From positions 1 to 15,124 of the forward strand of contig DAOTVD010000254.1 of assembly GCA_034437075.1 (NCBI GenBank): a stretch of 15,124 nt of DNA, read 5' to 3'. Each line of letters starts with the position of its first letter. The stretch's first letter is position 1. This stretch comes from DAOTVD01 sp034437075 (GTDB lineage: Bacteria; Chloroflexota; Anaerolineae; Aggregatilineales; J027). The position numbers were made by a program, and so were the translations under genes. Below the pieces are notes generated by a model that did not search any database, was not told where the DNA came from, and was given only the letters and a program-made list of their open reading frames with translations. Positions 6,279 through 12,768 of the stretch are shown piece by piece.

Positions 6279-7688
6279 TTAGTCGCCGCTGGGTATTTGG
6301 AAAGGCGTGGGCGAGGCCAGACGTACGGGGGTAAAGGTTGGCAACAGTGTCGGCGCGGGGCCATCTGCGCCCAGCCATTCGCGCCAGGCCGTTTCCATCT
6401 CTTCGACCGTCATCCCTGTGACGCGCTGAAGGGCTTCGTTGCGCGTCACACTGGCCGAGTTGGCACTGCGGGCGTATTCTAGGTGCCCTTCTAGGCCGAA
6501 ATTCTCCACAAACCAAGCGAAAAAGGTATAGCCTACGTCATACCCTAAGCGCCCGATACCATCCGGGCCACTGCCTGCTGGGTTGGGGCCAGGGCCATTC
6601 AGCAAAACGGGCAATGTGCCATTCTGGGCCATGCTGCGCACCCGACCTTCGTAATCGTAAAGTTGGTTGAGTTCGAAGAATGTGGCGTTGCCTTCGTTGA
6701 ACCAGGTACCGCTCTGGAAGGCCAGCGGTGCAAACCAACTCTGGTATAAGTGCGCGACTTCGTGCACCACAATCGCATAAGCCAGGTCAACCAGATCGCC
6801 ACTGGAACTAACCACTTGGATCGTCGCCCCCCAATTGGGGTTGGTCAGTCCGACGACGTTCTGACTGCCAATGCCTTCTTGCCATTCGGTAAAAACCGCG
6901 CGATCACCCATCAAAATGGCGCGCGGGCGATAGGGCAGCACATCGCCCCAAGCCGCGCGGAAGGTATCGCGTTGACGGGCTAGCGCATCAATCGACAGAT
7001 CGAGCACTTCGTCGGGCAGACCATAAGCGATAATGACGATGTCTTCGCTTTCGGCGCGCGTCCATTCGCGGGTATTGTCCGCGTATTCCTCTACGACTAG
7101 CGGTGTCCGATAGCTATTGCCTTCTGTGTCGGAGACTTCCCACCAATAATCGACCTCTAGCCAGGGCGGGCGATTGCCGTCGCTATGATCCCATTCGGCG
7201 ACGAGTTCCCCGGTTTCAGGATTAATGTCGGTGGCGGGCACGGTGCTTTGCCGCCCGGGGATGTGCGTCCAGACGACGCGCGCGATTTCTATCGGCGCGG
7301 CACTGCTGCTGATCGTCAGCGTAAAGGTCATGCCCTCGGGATAGCGACTGGTGAATGACCGCTCGCTGATTTCCCAAGCCACGTCCGTATCACCCGCAAT
7401 AATGCCGCCCTCGGGGTCGGGCATGCGCGGGTCGGTGACGGGCTCGGCTTCTATGACCACCTGACCCTCACCAATTGCCGGATCGTCGGGCGGGGTTACC
7501 GCATCACCGCTGGCCCCGCGCGGGGTTGCCGTGGGATAGGGCGTCTGGGTCGGATAAGGCGTCTGCGTGGGATAGGGGGTTTGGGTCGGCAGAGGGGCTT
7601 GGGCGAAGGCTTGTAGCGCGGCCAAGCTCATCAGCAGGCTAACCAAAGCCAAGGCAAGAATTGATTGCACGGTACGACGTTTATTCAT
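6279..7688 (-). CDS. Secreted putative zinc metallopeptidase (gluzincin, peptidase MA-like)
   Basis: This 469-residue protein has a signal peptide (MNKRR, then a hydrophobic core, with AFA|Q cleavage likely after residue 29). A Pro/Thr linker follows, with three copies of PTQTPY at residues 34-51, then a beta-rich region to about residue 210. The catalytic-looking domain has HEVAH (His309, Glu310, His313) followed after exactly 18 residues by Glu332 in FNEGNATFFE. HExxH-x18-E is the gluzincin zinc site, and HEVAHLYQ fits the peptidase MA-like group. The C-terminal end is another Pro/Thr-rich segment. No membrane anchor is seen after the signal, so it is probably released or cell-wall associated. 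GGAGC lies 9 nt before ATG 7688. It follows the HAD gene by 38 bp and is probably the last gene of that operon. The substrate is unknown. Confidence 0.85.
   Translation of the reverse strand: MNKRRTVQSILALALVSLLMSLAALQAFAQAPLPTQTPYPTQTPYPTQTPYPTATPRGASGDAVTPPDDPAIGEGQVVIEAEPVTDPRMPDPEGGIIAGDTDVAWEISERSFTSRYPEGMTFTLTISSSAAPIEIARVVWTHIPGRQSTVPATDINPETGELVAEWDHSDGNRPPWLEVDYWWEVSDTEGNSYRTPLVVEEYADNTREWTRAESEDIVIIAYGLPDEVLDLSIDALARQRDTFRAAWGDVLPYRPRAILMGDRAVFTEWQEGIGSQNVVGLTNPNWGATIQVVSSSGDLVDLAYAIVVHEVAHLYQSWFAPLAFQSGTWFNEGNATFFELNQLYDYEGRVRSMAQNGTLPVLLNGPGPNPAGSGPDGIGRLGYDVGYTFFAWFVENFGLEGHLEYARSANSASVTRNEALQRVTGMTVEEMETAWREWLGADGPAPTLLPTFTPVRLASPTPFQIPSGD
7521..7589 (-). repeat. 18-bp repeats encoding the PTQTPY linker
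   Basis: Three and a half in-frame 18-bp units encode PTQTPY and end in PTATP, directly after the signal peptide of the metallopeptidase. It is a short, likely unstructured or O-glycosylated spacer. Copies differ at wobble positions, so the repeat is not very recent. Confidence 0.8.
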
Positions 7689-7725
7689 CTACCAATTGCT
7701 CCATAATATTCTCAAGGACATACCA

Positions 7726-7731
7726 ATTATA
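7726..7731 (-). promoter_or_regulatory. Possible internal -10 box before the metallopeptidase gene
   Basis: On the minus strand a perfect TATAAT covers 7731-7726 and contains the TAA stop codon of the HAD gene (7729-7727). No convincing -35 element is seen 16-18 bp upstream, so it may be chance. If active, it would let the metallopeptidase be made apart from the kinase and HAD genes. Confidence 0.25.
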
Positions 7732-8515
7732 GTAAAGCACGCCCCAAGGCTGGTAAATCCGCATAGATTCCATCGGGGGCGGGCTCGCTGTGGGCGGCAT
7801 CTTCGGCGGTGGCGACCCCCGTCAGCACTAGTGCCGTGTGGATGCCCAATGCCGCCGCGCCGTGAATATCGGTTTCTAGCCGATCGCCGATCATAAGCGT
7901 GGTGTTTGGCGTGCTACCTAGGCGTTCGAGCGCCACCTGGAACATCGGCGCGGCGGGTTTGCCGATAATCTGCGGCGGGACGCCTCCGGCAGCTTCCAGC
8001 GCCGCCAGCACACTCCCGGCCCCTGGCGCGAAGCCCTCCGGCACCGGGAAGGTTTTATCAGGATTGGTGCCGATAAATGGCACACCCGCTCGGATGAAAT
8101 CGGTAGCGCGGCGGAGCGTCTCGTAGGTAAAGTGACGATCAATCCCGGCGATGACAAGGGCGGGGTCATCTTCTACTACGGTAAAGCCATACGCGGTGAG
8201 TGTTTCGCGCAGACCCTGTTCGCCCACCACATGCACGCGCGTGCCCGGCGGGTATTGCTCGGCCAAATACGCGGCAGTGGCCACTGCCGAACTGAGAATT
8301 TGGTCGGCTTCGGCAGGGATACCCAGCCCGGCAAGCTTCGTCAGATAATTCTCCACCGTGCGGCTACTGTTGTTGGTGGCGAAAACATACGGGATATTCG
8401 CTTCGATTAAATGTTGGATGAAATCTACGACACCGGGCAGAATAACATCACCACGCCAGAGCACACCATCCATGTCGGTGATGACCCCGCGCAGGGGGTT
8501 TCCATGAAGTTGCAT
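7727..8515 (-). CDS. HAD superfamily subclass IIA hydrolase (NagD/phosphoglycolate phosphatase-like)
   Basis: This cytosolic phosphatase of about 262 residues has all four HAD motifs. Motif I is DMDGVLWRG, with nucleophile Asp14 and acid/base Asp16. Motif II is ATNNSS (Thr47). Motif III is GKP (Lys186), and motif IV is GDRLETD (Asp211, Asp216). The cap inserted between motifs II and III (about residues 75-180) and the DGVLW signature place it in subclass IIA with NagD, p-nitrophenylphosphatase and phosphoglycolate phosphatase. Substrates in this group are sugar or nucleotide phosphates and are hard to predict. ATG 8515 is taken as the start, but GTG 8524 directly after the kinase TAA (TAAGTG) is also possible. 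Neither has a clear ribosome site, which suggests translation coupled to the upstream kinase gene. The metallopeptidase follows after 38 bp. Confidence 0.88.
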   Translation of the reverse strand: MQLHGNPLRGVITDMDGVLWRGDVILPGVVDFIQHLIEANIPYVFATNNSSRTVENYLTKLAGLGIPAEADQILSSAVATAAYLAEQYPPGTRVHVVGEQGLRETLTAYGFTVVEDDPALVIAGIDRHFTYETLRRATDFIRAGVPFIGTNPDKTFPVPEGFAPGAGSVLAALEAAGGVPPQIIGKPAAPMFQVALERLGSTPNTTLMIGDRLETDIHGAAALGIHTALVLTGVATAEDAAHSEPAPDGIYADLPALGRALL

Positions 8516-8524
8516 GTTGGGCAC

Positions 8525-10048
8525 TTAAAACTTATGCACACTGTCCAACGAGATCCAGCCCGCGCGCAGCGCCAACAACGCGGCATCTTCCCCCGTGCGG
8601 ACGTTGAGCGTGTCAATAATCTTGATGAGATGCCCGGTCACGTCGTCTACGGCCATGCCCAGCTTTTGGGCGATTTCGGATTTTTCCAGGCCCGCTGCTA
8701 CGCACAGAAGCACATCGAGTTGAATGGCATTCAGCGGTGTGCCGTCTTCGAACTCGCTCAGGCCCGCGACAACTTTTTCGGCCACGCCAGAGCCCAGGAC
8801 CATGCTCCCCCCCGCGACATTATGCACTGCGAGTTCCAGTTCTTTTTCTTCGATAGTCTTCAAGACATAGCCATGCGCCCCACTGCGTAGCGCACGCATG
8901 ATATACACGTTTTCATCGCGCCCAGTGAGCACTAGAATCTTCACGCCGGGGAAGTCTTCGCGCAAGCGTGGCAAAATCGCCAGGCCGTTGGTGCGGGGCA
9001 TATTCAGGTCTAAAAGGAGCACATCCGGCTGAAGTTCTCCCACCAGATTATAGGCTTCGTCCCCATCGGAGCCCTCGCCCACAACCCGAATGCCGGGGCA
9101 ATCGTTCAGGAACATAGCCAGCGAGGTGCGCAGAATCACATGGTCATCGGCCAGTACGACGCGCAAGGTGTCGGTCTGATCTTCCACTTGCACCTGGGGC
9201 GCGGGTTGAGCGGGGCGCGTCTCGCGTGCAGCGTCGGGTGGCATGGGTTCGCCCAAAACGCTCCCTAGGGCGGCGGCCATTTCGCCCGCCGTCTGGAAGC
9301 GATGATCGGGGTTTTTTTCCATGGCGCGCAAGATGGCGTCTTCGAGCGCCTGAGGCACGTCAATATCCATCACTTCGCTAGGCGGGATGGGGTCTTTCTT
9401 CACCTGTTGGATGAGAATACTCGTAATATCGTCGGCATCGAAAGGTAATTCGCCCGTCAAGAGTTCATATAGCACCACGCCAGTCGTATAGATATCGGTG
9501 CGGTAATCCAGCGGGAAGCCCTGGGCTTGTTCGGGCGAGAGATACGCCGGGGTGCCGATGATCGTACCTTGGGCCGTGAGCCGTTTCGATTCGCGGCCAA
9601 TGGCCAGGCCAAAATCCATGATCTTGGCGGTGCCTTCGGAGGTGATATAGATATTGGCGGGTTTGATATCACGATGGATAACATCATTCTTATGGGCATA
9701 ATCCAGCGCCTGGCAAATCTGCCGCCCGTATTCGGCGGTATCTTGGGGCGATGCGGGCATGAAGTCGTGCAAGGGCTGGCCATGGATTAATTCAACCACC
9801 AGATATTCATATTGGCCATCCTGGTTGACATCATAAACAGCCATGATATTGGGGTGGCTGAGTTTGGCTACGGATAGCGCCTCGGCCTGAAAGCGTTTGC
9901 GCGTGGTATCATGCACATGCGGTAAAAGCACTTTAACCGCCACATGCCGTTGCAAGCGATCATCCAAGGCGCGGTACACGGTGGCCGTGGCACCTTCGCC
10001 AATCAAGGCTTCGATCTTATAGCGCTCGTTGAGCACAACACCAATCAT
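8525..10048 (-). CDS. Ser/Thr protein kinase fused to response-regulator receiver and LuxR-like HTH
   Basis: This 507-residue cytosolic protein joins two signalling chemistries. Residues 10-265 form a PknB-type kinase with GxGxxxxV glycine loop (17-24), catalytic Lys39, HRDIKPAN (125-132), DFG (145-147) and SPE (171-173); all key residues are present. After a Pro-rich linker, residues 295-410 form a receiver domain with acidic pair Asp301/Asp302, phosphoacceptor Asp347 in LLLDLNMP, Thr375 and Lys397. Residues 438-498 resemble a LuxR/FixJ helix-turn-helix (AAGLEKSEIAQKLGM, then DDVTGHLIKIIDTLNV). There is no membrane segment or PASTA domain. ATG 10048 is chosen over longer starts because GAGGA lies 8 nt upstream and MIGxxLNxRY is the usual start of such kinases. 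It heads the likely operon with the HAD and metallopeptidase genes. Targets are unknown. Confidence 0.93.
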   Translation of the reverse strand: MIGVVLNERYKIEALIGEGATATVYRALDDRLQRHVAVKVLLPHVHDTTRKRFQAEALSVAKLSHPNIMAVYDVNQDGQYEYLVVELIHGQPLHDFMPASPQDTAEYGRQICQALDYAHKNDVIHRDIKPANIYITSEGTAKIMDFGLAIGRESKRLTAQGTIIGTPAYLSPEQAQGFPLDYRTDIYTTGVVLYELLTGELPFDADDITSILIQQVKKDPIPPSEVMDIDVPQALEDAILRAMEKNPDHRFQTAGEMAAALGSVLGEPMPPDAARETRPAQPAPQVQVEDQTDTLRVVLADDHVILRTSLAMFLNDCPGIRVVGEGSDGDEAYNLVGELQPDVLLLDLNMPRTNGLAILPRLREDFPGVKILVLTGRDENVYIMRALRSGAHGYVLKTIEEKELELAVHNVAGGSMVLGSGVAEKVVAGLSEFEDGTPLNAIQLDVLLCVAAGLEKSEIAQKLGMAVDDVTGHLIKIIDTLNVRTGEDAALLALRAGWISLDSVHKF

Positions 10049-10224
10049 GAAGTGAATCCTCAGTGGTTCAGGCGCAATAGGAGGGGGTGTGTCGGTCATT
10101 CGCCTCATTGCGCTTACTCGTGTATGCTTGCAAAGTGTACTGCGAGTATAGCGTGCCGCGCAAGCACCACTTGTAGACAAACAATTGCATGCAACCAAAC
10201 ACAAACCCACAGGAGGTTTAACAT

Positions 10225-11091
10225 ATGGGATACCGACGTGTCATCCTGGTCGTTGGATTGCTCATGGCGTCATCGCTAGCCTGCCAAGCTATCGAAGACA
10301 TTCAACAGGTCGTCGAAACCGTTGATCGGTCGGTTCAACTCTTGCGCGAAATTGACGAAAGCGGCACCTGGCAATATTCCGTAGACGGAATCGAAGCGTT
10401 AAACAATGCGGATGGTTATGCCGGAACGTTGACAATTGTGCGTGGCCAAACCAATCCGACAGGGGATGAAATTACCGCGACAGACGAATCGCTACGCTGG
10501 GAGATCAGCACGGACGCAGATGGCGAAACCCGCATCATCGATATTCGCAACGATGAGCGCCGCGAATTTATCTCGGTGCGGCCTCCGAATGCAACTACCG
10601 ACTCGGAGCGCGACACCTACCTGGTCAATAATGATGGCACCCTCGAATGTGTCACGGATGGCACAAATACGACCTTCGCCACCAGTCTATCGGAAGCCTT
10701 CGCCGAATATAGCGCGATTGCGGTTGGCGTACAGGCGCTATCCATTGCCGAAGAAGACGGCACCGAAACCATTAATGGCGTCCAGACGACGCGCTATCGC
10801 TTGGAATCCCGCCTGGATGAAGCGCTAGATATTTTGGCAGACTTCCCGTCGGAGGATTTACGGCAATCTGTAGCGGATGTGCCCGAATTTTACATTGATG
10901 GCGCGTTATACATCGCGCAAGAGGGTGGCGAGTTGATGCGCTTCAACGCAACTTATGCCGATTTAGACGAACAGCGCGGCAATAACTTTAGTTTTGAAGT
11001 GCGCGAACTGGGCAATCAACCCGATATCACGCTAGATGAATCGCGGATTGTGCAACCCTGCAATGCTGGGGCCAGCACCCCTACCCCTTAA
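10225..11091 (+). CDS. Putative lipoprotein, possibly LppX/LprG-like
   Basis: This 288-residue protein has a lipoprotein signal: basic MGYRR, a hydrophobic core, and lipobox SLAC with Cys20 as the likely lipidated residue. The mature part is acidic and beta-rich, with a WQYSVDGIEALNN start, a DESLRWEISTD strand pair, and a DVPEFYIDGALYIAQ segment. This recalls the half-barrel lipid-binding lipoproteins LppX/LprG or LolA, but I see no defining motif, so that is tentative. Cys142 and Cys279 could form a disulfide. The end is Thr/Pro-rich (STPTP). The start is very secure: AGGAGG at 10211-10216, 8 nt before ATG. The gene is divergent from the kinase with a 176-bp gap, so it is a candidate target for the kinase's HTH. 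A hairpin terminator follows. Confidence 0.85.
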   Translation: MGYRRVILVVGLLMASSLACQAIEDIQQVVETVDRSVQLLREIDESGTWQYSVDGIEALNNADGYAGTLTIVRGQTNPTGDEITATDESLRWEISTDADGETRIIDIRNDERREFISVRPPNATTDSERDTYLVNNDGTLECVTDGTNTTFATSLSEAFAEYSAIAVGVQALSIAEEDGTETINGVQTTRYRLESRLDEALDILADFPSEDLRQSVADVPEFYIDGALYIAQEGGELMRFNATYADLDEQRGNNFSFEVRELGNQPDITLDESRIVQPCNAGASTPTP

Positions 11092-11117
11092 CACCGTCTT
11101 TTATCCCCGCTATATAC

Positions 11118-11143
11118 AAGTCGTCGCTCTGCGGCGACTTTTT
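11118..11143 (+). terminator. Rho-independent terminator of the lipoprotein gene
   Basis: A 10-bp stem (AAGTCGTCGC at 11118-11127 with GCGGCGACTT at 11131-11140, including one G-T pair) closes a TCT loop and runs into five T residues. It lies 26 bp after the stop codon. Confidence 0.85.
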
Positions 11144-11220
11144 ATTGTAGTTAAGCACGGACTAAAAGCTCAATGAGAAAACCCCGACAATTTCGCGATA
11201 TTTATGCAACCCGAGCCGAT

Positions 11221-11249
11221 TTGCACTAAGGTATGAGAGTGTAATATCT
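11221..11249 (+). promoter_or_regulatory. Probable promoter of the DUF7282-repeat gene
   Basis: TTGCAC at 11221-11226 is a fair -35 element. The -10 is either TAATAT at 11242-11247 (15-bp spacer) or ATATCT at 11244-11249 (17-bp spacer). Both are imperfect, but the gene needs a start between the terminator at 11143 and its ribosome site at 11268. Confidence 0.4.
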
Positions 11250-11280
11250 ATCTATAAGTTAACCTTAAAGGGGTAGAAAA

Positions 11281-12723
11281 TTGAAACGTATCGGAATACT
11301 AACTTTAACCATCGCATTGGCGCTCGTTGCATTGCCCGCCAACGCTCAAATGAACGATATGTCGCCCGCTGTAGAGGTCTCAGATCAGGTTTCTTTGGAT
11401 GGCACCGTCACGGTTGATCGCGTTGTAAGCCCTGGCCCCGGCTTCATTGTGATCCATGCGGAAGGTGAGGGAGGTGGCCCCGGCCCCGTGATTGGTCAGC
11501 GCCATCTACACCCCGGCGTGAACACAAATGTCATCGTGGACATTAACGCGGAAGGCGCGACGCCGACGCTTTTCGCTATGCTGCACACGGATGACAATGA
11601 AATGGGCGTGTATGAATTCGGCGAGGTCGAAGGCGCCGATGGCCCGGTGCTGGTCGATGATGCCCCGGTGACACCGCCCTTTAACGTGCAATTGATCCGC
11701 GCTTACCCACAGATGGTGGACGGTAGTTTCACGGCAGCGCATATTGTGACAGACGCCCCCGGTTGGTTGGTCGTGCATGCGGCGAGTGAAGAAGGCGGCC
11801 CCGGCCCGGTGATTGGCCAGGCAGCGCTGGAAGCGGGCAATAATGCCGATGTAGCGGTCGAAATTAGCGGGGATGTCACGAATACCGTGTTCCCCATGTT
11901 GCATGTGGATACCGGCGAAGCGGGCGTATATGAATTTGGCGAAGTCGAAGGCGCTGATGGCCCGATTGCTGTGGATGGCACGGTGGCCGTTACAGGCGTC
12001 TCGACTGTGCCGACGATCAATGCCGACCCGCAAATCGTGCTGCACGCGGATAACTTCGAAGGCATGATGATGGACGATGGCATGATGGGTCCTAGCTTGA
12101 TGGTGGATTCTGTGCTGTCAGATGGGCCTGGCTTTGTGGTCGTTCATGCCGAAGGCGAAGAAGGTGGCCCTGGCCCTGTCGCCGGATTTGCGGCTGTGGA
12201 CGATGGCCTAACGCTTGATGTGATGGTCGAACTCGACCCCGAAATGCTGACGCCTGTGATGTACCCCATGCTGCATGTGGATACGGGCGAAGTCGGCACG
12301 TATGAATTCGGCGAGGTCGAAGGCGCCGATGGCCCAGTGACCGTTAACGACTCCGTGGTGGTCTTTCCGCTGAACGTGGCGCCGAGCTTTACCGCCGATG
12401 CGCAACCGATTGAAAACGGCAGCATCACGATTGACGAAGTGCTGATCGATGCCGCTGGTTGGTTGGTTGTCCATGCCAGCATAGATGGTGCCCCCGGCCC
12501 AGTGATCGGTTGGGCACCGCTGAATAGTGGCTACAACGCGAACGTGATGGTCGAAATTGACGATCCCGCGAGCGTGGACGGTGCAGCGACTGACCAGGTC
12601 TTCCCCATGTTGCACTACGACACGGGCGAAGCGGGCGTGTATGAATTTGGCGAAGTCGAAGGCGTCGATCTACCCGTTACGGTGAACGAAAACGTGGTGG
12701 TTGGTCCGCTGGCCATCGAATAA
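11281..12723 (+). CDS. Secreted protein of four DUF7282-like modules (TTG start)
   Basis: This 480-residue exported protein has a signal peptide (MKRIGILTL..., cleavage likely after PANA, about residue 22). Four modules of about 105-125 residues follow. Each has a GTVTVDRV-like strand, a G-[FW]-[ILV]-V-[IV]-HA motif, GPGPV[IA]G, an ML H-[TVY]-D motif and YEFGEVEG (at residues 111, 217, 341, 454). This pattern matches DUF7282, a beta-sandwich module known from haloarchaeal and some bacterial surface proteins; its role is not known. The protein is very acidic and I see no Cys, membrane anchor or catalytic motif. A Met/Asp-rich insert (GMMMDDGMMG, residues 261-270) precedes module 3. TTG 11281 is the start because AAGGGG lies 7 nt upstream and the next Met codon lies after the signal peptide. 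It has its own terminator. Confidence 0.86.
   Translation: MKRIGILTLTIALALVALPANAQMNDMSPAVEVSDQVSLDGTVTVDRVVSPGPGFIVIHAEGEGGGPGPVIGQRHLHPGVNTNVIVDINAEGATPTLFAMLHTDDNEMGVYEFGEVEGADGPVLVDDAPVTPPFNVQLIRAYPQMVDGSFTAAHIVTDAPGWLVVHAASEEGGPGPVIGQAALEAGNNADVAVEISGDVTNTVFPMLHVDTGEAGVYEFGEVEGADGPIAVDGTVAVTGVSTVPTINADPQIVLHADNFEGMMMDDGMMGPSLMVDSVLSDGPGFVVVHAEGEEGGPGPVAGFAAVDDGLTLDVMVELDPEMLTPVMYPMLHVDTGEVGTYEFGEVEGADGPVTVNDSVVVFPLNVAPSFTADAQPIENGSITIDEVLIDAAGWLVVHASIDGAPGPVIGWAPLNSGYNANVMVEIDDPASVDGAATDQVFPMLHYDTGEAGVYEFGEVEGVDLPVTVNENVVVGPLAIE
11370..12720 (+). repeat. Four tandem DUF7282-like coding repeats
   Basis: The YEFGEVEG codon block occurs at 11611, 11929, 12301 and 12640, with spacings of 318, 372 and 339 bp. 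The blocks at 11611 and 12301 are identical over 35 bp, and those at 11929 and 12640 share a different 25-bp wording. Odd and even modules thus pair in sequence, pointing to duplication of a two-module unit. Confidence 0.85.
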
Positions 12724-12739
12724 GCGTTAATTTGGCAAG

Positions 12740-12765
12740 ATGGCTCGCTGCGGCGGGCCATTTTT
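12740..12765 (+). terminator. Rho-independent terminator of the DUF7282-repeat gene
   Basis: A 9-bp stem (ATGGCTCGC at 12740-12748 with GCGGGCCAT at 12753-12761, including one G-T pair) with a TGCG loop is followed by four more T residues. It sits between the convergent secreted-protein and glycosyltransferase genes. On the minus strand the stem lacks a T run, so it serves mainly the plus strand. Confidence 0.8.
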
Positions 12766-12768
12766 GCT

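Noticed and set aside
8411..8890. Plus-strand frame across the kinase 3' end and HAD start
   Set aside because: It is antisense to two well-supported genes and shows no domain, signal or ribosome site.
10129..10152. TTGCAA with TATAGC as the lipoprotein promoter
   Set aside because: The spacer is only about 13 bp, too short for a normal sigma-70 promoter.
10049..10210. Longer start for the kinase fusion, extending up to 54 residues
   Set aside because: The extra residues (Cys-rich, then TDTPPPIAPEP) look non-coding, and GAGGA 8 nt before ATG 10048 plus the MIGxxLNxRY start favour the shorter form.
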